From the NCBI GenBank assembly GCA_029204225.1, contig CM055112.1, positions 1,834,346 to 1,898,345 of the forward strand: a stretch of DNA of 64,000 bases. Direction: 5' to 3'. The translations under genes were made by a program, and so were the position numbers. The notes under the pieces were generated by a model. That model was not told the origin of the DNA. It worked only from the letters and a program-made list of their open reading frames with translations, and searched no databases. This document shows positions 26,401-39,100 of this stretch, piece by piece. Within the stretch, counting starts at the first letter, position 1; every line of letters starts with the position of its first letter. The stretch is from Diphasiastrum complanatum. Lineage: Eukaryota > Streptophyta > Lycopodiopsida > Lycopodiales > Lycopodiaceae.

Positions 26401-28973
26401 TCGACCTTTCCATCCACCATGGTACGACGTGGAATGCCGCTCCCCTCACCACACTGTCACACATGCTCGTTTCCATGCCCCCCATGTCCTTCGCCCCTCA
26501 CGGCAATTGTACAACCACACATTTCGTCGCAAAAAACGTGCCTATGATGACTCCGAAGAAAACCGCCTTGTGAACCTCCTTTTCAGCTCCTCTTCTGGTG
26601 CCTTTTGGCGTAAGTTTATCCCGCATCCTCCACCCCCTATCCTGGACGATCTACATATCTAGACTGACTATGCTACCCAGCTTTACACTATATCCACTGA
26701 TACGCCCATTTCCATCTCTCTTCGACCTTTAGACTTCACCTTCTTCACCCCTGATTTGGTCCGGGCAACAATCAAAAAACTGAAAACCCATCAAACTAGA
26801 GACATTGAAGGCCTCCGACACTCTTGCCCCCACACTTTCCACTCTCCTCAACCACGCTGTTGTTGAAGGCTTTCCATCTTCTTGGTGCACCAACATCATA
26901 CATCCTATCCATAAAAATGGTGACCCCATGTTGCCTGGTAATTACTACACTATCATGATTGGGCATGTTCTCGTGAAGTTATATGGCACCATCCTTCAGT
27001 CTGCAGTTAGCTCAAAGGCAGAGTCCAAGAGATTGCATGCATTGGGCCAGACATGGTTCTGCGTTCATTACTCCACTACTGATCATATCTTCACACTTTG
27101 ATCTCTCATTGAGGAAGCCAGGCACAGGAAGGAAAAGGTTTACTGTTGTTTTGTGGACTTCAGGAAAGCCTTTGACTATGTCCCACGCTCTCTACTTATC
27201 CAGAGACTCCGCAACCTGGGTTTCTCGACGGATATCATTCTAGCTGTCATGGCTCTCTATGAGAGGGTTTTGGGTTGCTTTCGTCATAGTAGTGGCATTT
27301 CTAAACAGATCCGGAGTACTATCGGGGTTAAGCAGGGGTGCTCTCTTTCACCAGTTCTTTTTGGACTATACATTGATGAGCTGGAGCTTGTCATCTCTCA
27401 GTGTGGCGGGGACGGTTGTAGGCTTGGTGACATTCTGATCGCTATCCTTCTCATGCGGATGATGTGATATTAGTCTCTCATATCAGAGAGGGATTACAGA
27501 GACAGCTGGATTGCTTACACACCTTTTGTACCCAGTGGGGTTTAGGGGTGAATCTCTCGAATACCAATATCATGGTCTTCAATACCTCTCGGGCTTTCAT
27601 GTAGCGTCAGGAGCTTACCTTTGATGGACAACCTCTAGAGGTGGTTTCTTCATATACTTACCTTGGCGTGCTCTTCTTTGGTCCTAATTTCAGCATGAGA
27701 TAGGCGACTACTTCTAGACTCGGGAAGGGTCATTCTTCCCTAGTTCAGTTGGAGAGATTCTGCTTCCGTAAGTCTATTCGGGATGCCCTGAGTAAGTGCA
27801 CCCTTCAGCCATGTATTTAGCAGAGATATGGTGTACAGGCCTCTCCTCTTCACATTGGGCCAGCATTTCACGCTTACAGACCACCATGTTAGCTCGCATG
27901 ATTCAGGCAAAACCCTCTGTTCCACATGAGATCATTCTTGCAGAGTTTGCCACCCCCCTATCCAGATAGAGGCAGCCTTCCAACTTATCACGTACATCCA
28001 GAGAGCTCAGGCACTCCCTGATACAGAGTAGAGATATACACGGCTTGCACTCATGTCCTCCCACCATCTTTAGGCTCAGGGATGCCGGCTGTCATGGTTT
28101 TCTCAGGCATCATGGAGACATTCTGTATCACTATCACTGATTTCCCCTCGGGTGCACACCAGTACATTAGACGGTTTTTATACAGAGCATATCTTTACCG
28201 TACTTGGCGACGCCAGTTGGGGATTAAACCTGATAACTACTGGATTCACTTTTTGGAGCAGGATGCCGCTGGTCTTCCAGTTTTACCTCGATATTTGTCT
28301 TCAGGATTATCACACAGTCTCTGTTTCACTTGGGACAGTTCAGAGTCTCCTCGCACCAGTTGGCTATCAAGACCGGAAGATTCCAGGGTACACCACGAGA
28401 GGAGAGATTATGCCAGCTATGTTCTTTGCATGAGGTAGAGTCCGAGGAGCACTTCATCTTCATATGCCCCATATATTATGCGATCAGAGGGAGATACCAC
28501 TGCCTATTTTGGGACTTGCCTACTACACTCAGATCGCTTATTGCATATGAGGACCCTCGCTGTGTTGCACTCATGATACGGGAGATGGTCTTGCTACAAT
28601 AGGATATGTACCAGTCAGCTCACCAGCCACATTCTACTCTCAGGCTCAGATTACATCATTCTTCTCCAGGAGACGACCACGCCGAGACCTCGAGTCTGAT
28701 GACGACGACGACGATATACCACCTCACAGATATCAGAGACAGTGTATCACTCACAAGCATGTGGCATCTCACATTACCCTATCATGAGAGCAGTTATTTT
28801 GCTCCCACTTATGGACAGTTTGTAGTTTACAGTTACATCGTTCATCTTTTATGCATAGTTTTTTTTCTTGGAGACATTTATATACGCTCCCATGGTTACC
28901 ACATACTTGACGTGTACTCTTATTAGTCTTATATGCCTTTTGGCATGGAAAAGACATTAATAAAGCTTCTCCT

Positions 28974-29008
<35 letters not shown>

Positions 29009-29616
29009 CCTCTATATCCTACATGATATAGAGGATGAGTTTCATTTTCTCTTCAGATGTCCAGCTTACTATGAGATTCGAGGGAGATACTACTGCTTGT
29101 TTCGAGATCATCCATTTTCACTCTCTACCTTGATATCGTATGAGGACTCCAGATGTGTTGCGTTGATGATCCGGGAGATGATAGACTTGCGTATGGCGAG
29201 TCTTGACATTGACAACCCCCCCTTGATACAGCTGAGCATACGGGCGTGTCTATCCCGCCAGAGACAGAGGCAGGAGAGTAGTGATTTTGATGGAGAGGCT
29301 GAGATTCCAGATGCTACCATACATAGACGGTAGAGACAGTTCGTCGACCAGAGAGACAGCCAGCCCGCAGGCCACAGCCTACAGCTTCACGACAACGTAG
29401 ACACCACCGATCATCCACTCAACAACAGAGGGACGCAGCTCACCCAGAGACAGTGCCACAACATACTTTACATCATTTTTTTTCACAAACAGAGAGACAT
29501 CTATGATGCTTGACTCTCCTTGTGCCCATGTACCTTTTGTTCAGTCCTATGTACCTTAGGGTATTCCATGGACATTAATAAAGATCTTTCTTTCTTTCTT
29601 TCCCTCTCTCTCTCTC

Positions 29617-29658
<42 letters not shown>

Positions 29659-29858
29659 TCTCCTTCTACAGCGTCAGCACTGACCTGACATCTTGACATG
29701 GAGACATTCTCATTTATGTATTTATCTTAGTTTGTACTAGATGTTTTTTCTATATTACAGCTTTGGAGACGTTTTAGACGCTCTCGTGGTTATCACATAC
29801 TTGACATGTACTTCTTTTGTCTTATATGCCTTTTGGCATGGAAAAGACATTAATAAAG

Positions 29859-29950
<92 letters not shown>

Positions 29951-32900
29951 TTTCCCCTTTACACCGAGTCCCTAGTTACTTTTCTCCAAGACTTCCTCTT
30001 CACCTCCTCAGTTGACCAACAAGCTATCTTTTTATCTCAGTCTCTTTTGCAATCTGCCAATACTGCCTATCTTTCGGAAACCTTCCCTTCGCATAAACGC
30101 ACTCACAACAAATGGTATGACACAGAGTGCTTCTCATTGCATAAACAAGTTGTATACGCTAGATACCACTCTCCTCACACCCTAGCCTTGAAACAAAAAG
30201 AATATCACAAAGTGACTCTGAAAAAAAAGACAGCTTATCTCCAGTCCTTGGGGCAAAAACTTGTTGATGCTATTGCCTCCCCATCCTCCCATTTCTTTTG
30301 GCGGATGTTCTCTAAAAACCCTTATAAACCCGCTCCTATTGCTATTGAATCATGGATAAATTATGCTACTAAGCTTTATACAATTGACTCTCTTTCCATT
30401 TCTCTTTTCCCACGCCCTTCAGAATTCACCCTCTTTACCCCGTCCATGGTTGGAAACGCCATCCAAAATGGTCAAACCCAAAAAGCCACTGATGTTGACC
30501 TCCTAAGTATGGACTTCGTAAAACCAGTTGCTCACATTATTGCCCCATACATTTCCCATATCTTTAACCAATCTGTCATCTTCGGTCTCCCCACATCGTG
30601 GTGCACCAACCTTTTACACCCTATCCTCAAAGCCGGGGATCCTTTGATTGTCGACAACTACCGCACTATTATGATCAGTCATACTATGGCCAAGCTATAT
30701 GGATCCGTTTTACAATCTATTGTCAGCTCACGGGCAGAGACAGAGGGGTTACATGCTATGGGACAGGCAGGTTTTCGTGCTGGCTACTCCACGGCTGACC
30801 AGATATTCATCTTGAGATGCATTATTGAGGAGGCTAAGTTCAGAAAGCAGAGGGTTTATTGTTGCTTTGTGGATTTCCGCAAGCTTTTGATTCTGTTCCG
30901 AGACACCTTTTACTCCAGCGCTTAGCATCGCTTGGCTTTTCTCAGGAGATCATTGCTCCTATCGTCACATTGTATGAGAGAGTGTTGGCCCGTTTTCGAG
31001 ATGGTGATGGATGGTCCTCTTACATTCATAGTACAGTGGGAGTTAAGCAGGGATGTCCTTTGTCCCCTACTCTCTTTGCTCTATATATTGATGATCTTGA
31101 GCGGATTATTAGGGAGGAGGGTGGAGATGGCTGTCCGTTAGCAGATATGATTATCCCTATTCTACTGTATGCGGATGACGTGATACTTCTATTGAGATCC
31201 GCATCTGGGCTTCAGCAGCACCTTGATGCTTTATATACTTTCTGCCAGACATGGGGTTTGATGGTGAACATTGGTAAGACTAAGGTCATGGTGTTCAACA
31301 CCAATCGACAACATATGAGAGACACAGTGTTCTACTATGATGGGCTTCCACTGGAGATAGTAGCGTCTTATACTTACCTAGGTGTCCTTTTTACTGGTCC
31401 ATTGCTCACTTTTAGACCAGCTGCACTGTCTAGGCTCCGCAAGGGGCACTCTGCTCTTGTCCAGATGGAGAGGTTTTCCTCTATTTACTATGTACATGAT
31501 CCTGATACGCGCTGTCGCCTTTTTTCTGCCACTGTCGGGCTCTATATTCAGTAGAGACGTGGTGTCCTGGCTTGTCCAGAGATACTTGGAGTGATATTTC
31601 ACGTTTGCAGATCCTTATGCTTAGCCGGATGATCTGTGCGAAGCAGTCAGTTTCCCATGATATCCTATTGGCAGAGTTTGCCTCACCACCACTGATTGTC
31701 GAGGCTATATTTCGGATTATCACATTCATTCATAGAGTCTCGGAGCTTGATTCATCCAGATATGTTGCTACAGCTTTCACATCCTCTCACACTCTAGCTA
31801 GTCAGCAGGCTAAGTCCTCATGGTTTCAGTGTGTTTCTGACCTTTTGAGTAGGTGGGGTTTATCTATATCTGATCTCCCGAATGGGACACACGCATATAT
31901 CCGCCAACAGATTTACAGAGCTTACATCAGCACAGTGCTCATCCAGATCCAACACGGGTCAAGCTTCATTTTTATCACACTCATCTTCTTCAGCTTGATG
32001 TTTCTGGGCTTCCCATTCGGCCGGGTTATTTGTCTCAGACGTTATCTTTCGGCCTGCGTTACCGTCTTGGTCAGTTTAGGGTCTTTTCTCACCAGCTTGC
32101 TATTGAGACAGGCAGATACACAGACACACCTCGACCGCTACGGATTTGTCAGTGCTGCTCTCTACAGGAGATTGAGGATGAGTTCTGTTTTATTTTCCGA
32201 TGTCCAGCCTACTATGAGATCAGAGGCAGATACCATTGCTTATACAAAGATACTCCACTTACACTTGCTTCTTTCCTTGCCTTCTCAGATGCGAGATGTG
32301 TTGGTTTATTATTGCGAGAGATGTTTACTCTGAGATCTTCCTTTTTATTGGATGTTTCTGAGGTGGATCATAGCCAGTCCCACATTACGCACTTTTTCCA
32401 GAAGAGGGTTAGAGATGAGACTTCTGACAGTGAGATAGACATTCCAGTACGACCGAATCTCCAACATCCTCTTCGCTCCTCCAGGCCCAAGGCTCTTCAC
32501 CGGAGGCCAACACCTGCTTCTCACCATATCACGCAGTTTTTTATATCCACTTAGCCAGTTAGCTAACTTATTTCAGTTTTCTCTTTCCCTCTGTGTAGCT
32601 GGTGGTTAAGCTACTGATATTGTACCCTCAACAGAGCTGGAGGTTAAGCTTTGTTTTTCTCTCTGTTTTCTAGTGCTGGTTTAGCTGTTAGGAATAAGTC
32701 CTGCATGGACAATGCTCCTTCTTTTTTGATGTACTTTCTACTTGTCTTATGTGCCCTCGGTTACTTGACAAACATTAATATAATATAATTCTAATTCTAA
32801 TTCTCTCTCTCTCTCTCACTCTCAGACACACACACGCACACACATCTTTTTCATTTTGTTGTAATGTGCTAAAGAAGATAATGCAACAATAATATTCTCT

Positions 32901-35900
32901 GTGATTGTTTGTGTCTCTCTAGCTCAAGTTTACACCTTTTTACAATGTGATTGATCAATGCTGACAGTCAAAAGGATTAACCTTAAAAATCAACAAAGGG
33001 GGTTCCTGCTATACATGTAGTTCATATATCTGGTTTAAACTTATTTGCTGAGATTTTGCTCTTCTGCATCTAGCTAGCTAGTTCATTAAAAGGTAAATCA
33101 GATGGAGAAAAAGTTTATTGGTGTGTTATGAAGCACACTAGTCATAACAGAGAAGCATTATGCTATGAAAAAGCTAGTCAAAATTTTCATTACTTGCAAA
33201 TATTGGATATAGTGTTCTTCTTTCGTAGATTTGGTTTGTTTTATGTCGATGGATGTCAATGGCAACAGGCTTGAATACCAATTGCCGAATCTGGTCGTTG
33301 GAAGTCTAACAAAAGAGAGCATAAATTCTGCGTTTGCCAGTGGCATCAATGCTGAGCAGGTGCCTTTTGTTTTATTTTGCATCTCTATTATGGTTGGCAA
33401 CTGTGCTTGTAACACCAGATCTGTAGGCAACAGACTAAGATTGATTCTACTTCAAAATGAAGTTTTTCTCTCCATGTAATTTGCTTCATTTAGCTCTAAT
33501 ACTTGAAGAGAACGTGGTAATTTTGGTGCTTTGTTCTGTTGGAGAACTAGTATAGTTTACTTGGATGTAACATGTATTGAACCTTAGAAAGACTATTGTT
33601 CAATTCATTTGGGGGCAAGATAATTTTCAGGGCTAGTTGGGACCTTGAACTGCATGCTTTGTTTTTGTAAAAGAACTATATGCGATATGTACAGTGTCAT
33701 TTATGCGAACATATCTAGTTTCATGTGCAGATGGCTCTCTATCAATAGAACCAAGTAAAATTTTCTTTGAGGGACGCCTAGGTTATACTGAAAGGCTAAG
33801 TATTTGACAATGGACCTTTGTCCAGTTGGGTGAATTTTTGCTCAGATTCACATCATTTATATTATTTGATGTCAGATAGATTTGCTAACCTCACAAAGAA
33901 TCTGCGTGTGTGTGGATTATTGATTATATGATTGCGAACATTGTTATACATGTTATTGTGTTGGCATTATGGTATTCCTTTTTCAACATATGGTTTGTAA
34001 GAGCTTCATAGTGTATCATTCACTTAGTGTTTGATGTGAATTTGCAAACCTAAATGTTTGTGGCTCAATTTACGTCTGATGTCTTCCAAAACTTGCTCCT
34101 CCATGGGGAGTCCAATTCTTTCTTTATTTCAAATGAAACAGAACAGTTTTGTAGAGGTGTGCACATGTTTTATAATGCAACTTGTGCTCCAGCTTTTCCC
34201 CGCCTATATATTTTTGGTATGACTAGTGGTACAAGTGGTTGCGTGGTCTTGAGTTTTTTATGCTTTAGTATAATAGAACATTTTGCAATAAAAGATTTGG
34301 ACAATTCCTATGTGCATAATAGTTGAACTTTATACCTCAAAATGAACCATATAATGTCCCATGTTTTGAAATTGTACTTGTCAGGGAATTACATTATTTT
34401 TGACCAAGCTTTTCAAGTATACAGCACATTCACAGTCGCAGCTTTGCAGTTCACATACTGAGCAATTTGTGCTACTTAGTACTTACATGTCCATACTTAT
34501 ACAATGTATGATCCCAACTGATTATGAAGGTGTTGAGAAAGTATACTGGTTTTGAAAAATTATGATCAAGTTTATCTGTTTAATATTTAATGTGCACTGT
34601 AGAGAATAATGCATTATATGGCCAAGTTTGCTGTAGTACTGATTATGGCTTTCGGCAGATAATATCCTTTTTGCAAAAGCATGCACATCCTCATGTTGCA
34701 CCGAAGGTGCCAACAGTTCCCGAGACTGTCTCAGATCAGGTATTGCACGATAATTCCGCAATATTTCAGTGAATGATTTTTCGTAATATAGCTTGTAACC
34801 GCCGAACTTTCTTTAGCTTTTTGGGGCTTCTGTTTGGCAGATCCGACTGTGGGAAACAGATCGTAACAGATTGCAGTTATTGCCAGCTTATGTATATGAG
34901 GACTTCCCTTCAATGGTATGCATTGTACCTTTGTTCTTTCAAAGCGTCTCCTTGTTGACCATTGTGTAATCAGTCATCATTAAAGGCTTTGCAGTGTGTT
35001 TCCTTCCATTTGAGATTTTTTTAATGTCCAGGCATCTTTCTTATACTCTTTGGGTAGAAAATGAGTTTTGATTTACTTCTTAAAACTATGTCAAGTGGAT
35101 GTAGCTTTGTGATTTGATTTCATTGCTGCCACCAAAGCGATGCATACTTATCTAAATGCAAGGTTTGAATATCTACTTTTCTCAAAAAAAGTATTGAGAT
35201 TCCTAATCCATGCAAGTAAACTTTCTACGTTATTAGTATCTTCATCAAACTTGGAAAACTTAAAAACTTATAATCTATCTTAGAAAATCTCCTTCTTCTT
35301 GATCTAGACGAAGAAGTGGTCTTAGGAGAAGCATAAGGTGAAGGAGTCAATGATGGAGAGTAGCTTGAGGAACTTCGTGAGGAGCTATCCATCTTGATTG
35401 AAGTTGAGGGATCCACTTGAAACACACAATTTTCAAGGCCAAAAATATGAGTAAACTTGTGATTCAGAAATATGCCGTTCCCCCCAAAAAAAGTTTGAGG
35501 CTTTAATCACTAGGGTGTTGGGTCTAAAATAAATAGAAATCTTAAGATCTAACTCTCAAGGAAATCTCCAAGTGTAAACGATTTGCTCTTGCGTTGAAGA
35601 GATCTTGCAAAAAGAAAGAGATTCGAGCAAAAGGAAAATTGATTCGGAAATAGACATGAAAGGTTCTATGAGTTGGCATTCGGATCATGCATGAACAAAC
35701 AACATCTTTACCAAAAAGTACACAAGAATTCAAATTTGATAAACCTTGGCTCTAATACCATAGCTATGAACTTTAAGGGAAGAATATTTACTTATTTAAA
35801 GAAACTCAAGACATATATTGGTCACACATGCAAAGTACTCTTGAAAATTTATGCAATTTATAACAAAATTAAGTCAATCCCAAGATACTTTTTATCAAAT

Positions 35901-36100
35901 AAAAGATTGGAAAAATACTGAAAGTTTTTCAGTCACATCAAGCATCCACATGAGACATGTTGAGGGCTCAACATCAAATGTTTCTAGAGGTTTGATAAAC
36001 CTCGAAAAAAGTGTATCAAAATATGATTGGAAGTGAAATGAGTGGATCTAAAATGAGTGAAAAGGTTAGACGTAGGAGCTTTAGTTGTTGGGAAATGAAT

Positions 36101-36174
<74 letters not shown>

Positions 36175-39100
36175 AAGAAAGCTTTATTAATGTCTTTTCC
36201 ATGCCAAAAGGCATATAAGACGAACAAGTACATCAGATAAAGTGGAACCAAGACAGAGCAATGCCGTCAAACAACATAACTAAAACCAAACTAACTAAGA
36301 AGAGGATAATGTCCAGGATTATATGGTACGAAGACCATTTACAGATTCACTGGCATCTCTTTAGTGCTCTAACTCTCTCACTAACTCTGAACAATCTCAG
36401 ATATCTCATTAATAGCAACAAGTTTAATATCTACAAAACGAATGATACCATCCCTGTAGATCAACCGCTTTTCATTCATTAGATACTCCTGTTTTGCTTT
36501 TTTCCGTTCGTGAACCTGAATTAAAGTAAGGTCTTCATTCAGGTATATCGTTGTGCCCCGCAGTGGAGATCTCTTCCCTAGCACTACATGACAACCATTT
36601 ATAGATGCAAAGCATATGACAAGAGTACCTGGATCTTTCTTAGGATGCCATGTAGTATCCATATCTTTGTGGTGGTGTTGAAGACTCTCTTCAAGAAACT
36701 TTTTAGCTTCACCAACAACATCATGGGAGTTCGTAATACCTCTGACTCGGACATTAAGAGCCTTTTGCTCTCGCAAATCGCTCTCAGTGAATGTAGTTGA
36801 GATAAATGAGGGGTGGCAGAACAGCCGTATTAGGACCTTTAAGCACATCTGCCCAGGATCGGACAACGGTATGATACTGTTCCACTTGACTTTCAAGCTG
36901 TTGGATCTTAGCTGAAGTAGTCGAATGAGAGGAAGCTTCGATTTTGATAGCTGCAACTTCTTTTTTGAGATCATTGATAGACGAATCTAGTTTCTGAAGA
37001 TGAGATTGCACAGCTTGGATCATAGCTTCAAGAGGAAAAAGTTATTTTTGATGGTCGTTGAGATATTCATAGGAACGTAACTGATCTGCACGAATGACGG
37101 AGATCATAAAGGCTAGAGGCAGAAGTGATTCCTCTTATGGGGTATTTGGGTCAACGGATCGGCTATAATGGATTCACTATTAACAAAGAATAGGATCTGA
37201 CGGAGAGATAGGGATTGCAACTGGAATAGAAGGTGAAGGTGAAGGTGGATCTGAAATGGAAGAGGAAGACGAAGTAGATGAAGAAGACGAAGCAACGTTG
37301 GAAGGAAGGGCAAGAGCCCCTTAACGGCGAGGCATCTCAGGCAGATGAAAACCTGAATCAATCTCAGCGATGCTCAGTACCTTAGCGATGGAGGTCAGCG
37401 CTGGAAGCAGTACAGGTCAGTACCTCAGCGATGGAGGTCAGTGTTGGAAGCAAGCGCTGATTGCAGCTGGACAGGCTTGAAGACATGGAGGCTTGGTGAA
37501 GTGAAAGAGGGAGGTGTAGAGGTGAGGGAGAGTTGCATGGGAGTTGGAATTGGTCAAGTGAGAGAGTAGGGTGCCGTTACCTAGGTGTCCATAGGCCCTA
37601 AAGCCATGTGGAAAAGTAGGTAAGTGATCCATGACATGCAAAGAATGTAGTTGGCTCAACATTTAATGTTAGCCATGATTACGTTAGATTTTCTATGTCA
37701 CAACTTAGGAATTCACCCCAACTACAAACTTTCAAAGAAAGGGGTTTAGATATGTCCATCTTATCTTGCATAAGCTCTTTTTTCTAGGGATTGCCCATCT
37801 CCAATCATGGCGGAGAGGATCCAAAGGGGTTGCCCGTCCCCAATTCTTATAGACTCTTCTGAGCCTTCATTATAGACTTATGGAAAAGATTTCATTGTGG
37901 ACTTGGCAAAGCCTTTTCAAGGTACCATTCATAAGCTTTAACAAGCTGTCAAATAAAATCTTGTTCTTGTTCCTCGGGTACTTCCGCACATACCTGCACA
38001 TACCCTTAAAGAAAGGTTAGATGTGAAATCATATCATTTAGAAATGGTTCATCATAAAATTTTCTAACTTCTTTTTATCCTTAGATTTCTACTTGTAGAA
38101 CTTGCACATCTTCACAAAATTGTTAGTATGAATCAAAATTTTATAAAGTTCTCGTCTTCAAGTAGTTTGCTTCACCCAAATTTTTTCGGGACTTGAAATG
38201 TACTGGAATTAATATACTGAAAGTGAATCTGAAGCTACAAGAAACGCATATTATAGGTGTGATTCCAGTATATTTCAGTCATAGATCCAGCGGTACCAGG
38301 ATCCGCGGATCCACTGTGGTACCGCGGATCCACTGTGGTACCGCGGATCCACTGTGGTACCGCGGATCCATACTGATCCGCGGTACCACAATATATATTA
38401 TTTTTTAATATATAATATTTTTTAATATTTAATATATTACTATATATTTTTTTAACCTAATCCCCCCCCCCTCGCTTCATCTCTCTCCCTGCTCGTCGCC
38501 CTACTGTCCGCGCCCTCCCTGCTGTCCGCGCCCTCGCTGTTGTATGCCCATCGCCCTATTGTCCCCGCCCTCCCGGCTGTCTTCTTCGCATTGCACTGAT
38601 CGCATCCACCCCTGCTATTGCTATTTCGGCCTTTGTTGTGGTTTTTTCAAGCCTTCCGACTCCTATCGCTCCCACATAGATCTCTGCCTTCTTTCCCCAG
38701 TCCTTTCTACAGAGATGGTGCATTCCAACCTTGCCGATCTGTGGGACGAGGTGGACATTGTCAGGCGGGTTCCCGACAAGTCCAACAAGTCCGGTGCAAG
38801 GATCGTGCGCTGTTAATATTGCCTGGCCGAGTTCGTTGCCACCCTCACTCGCCTTAAAGGCCACCTACTCGGCGCACGCGCGAGAGATGGTGGCACACTG
38901 AATGCTACCCCTTGTGCCAGCATGTCCGTTCTCGTCAGGCAGCGACTTTTGGATATCTACGGGCCACGTCTTGTGGTTGGGGTGAACACCATTTCGGAGG
39001 GTGTTCTTCGGTTTTGCACCGCTCCTTACGTGGTTGACCCCGAGTTGCTGCCTGCTTGGCTGGCACGCACGAGGAGAGGGAGTGCATCCTCGTCCAGTCC

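Larger units (their letters stand above)
23858..29008 (+). mobile_element. LINE A: APE/RT-type non-LTR retrotransposon, defective
   Basis: Plus-strand element with ORF1 (23858-25325, interrupted by an 876-bp insertion) and ORF2 (about 25380-28600) that contains endonuclease, reverse transcriptase and a C-terminal zinc-binding segment, followed by a 3' UTR that ends gacattaataaagctt and a (CT)n(AT)n tail at about 28970-29008. Frameshifts and stops occur throughout ORF2, so it is dead. The 5' end is probably truncated, because ORF1 lacks the Ser-rich N-terminus seen in LINE E. Confidence 0.9.
36104..37440 (-). mobile_element. LINE E: ORF1-only LINE lacking ORF2
   Basis: On the minus strand the element has a Ser-rich N-terminus (from about 37337, with an early stop), a coiled coil, the RRM-like part and the end of ORF1 at 36381, then within 200 bp the 3' UTR (cttatatgccttttggcatg, gacattaataaagctttc) and the (CT)n tail. 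No endonuclease or RT lies between. The 3' UTR is the same as in LINE A and C. It resembles the 'half-LINE' (HAL1) type of derivative of mammals in layout only. Confidence 0.75.

Noticed and set aside
38303-38369. CRISPR-like array (regular 19-bp repeats)
   Set aside because: Units are directly adjacent with no spacers, and this is plant nuclear DNA.
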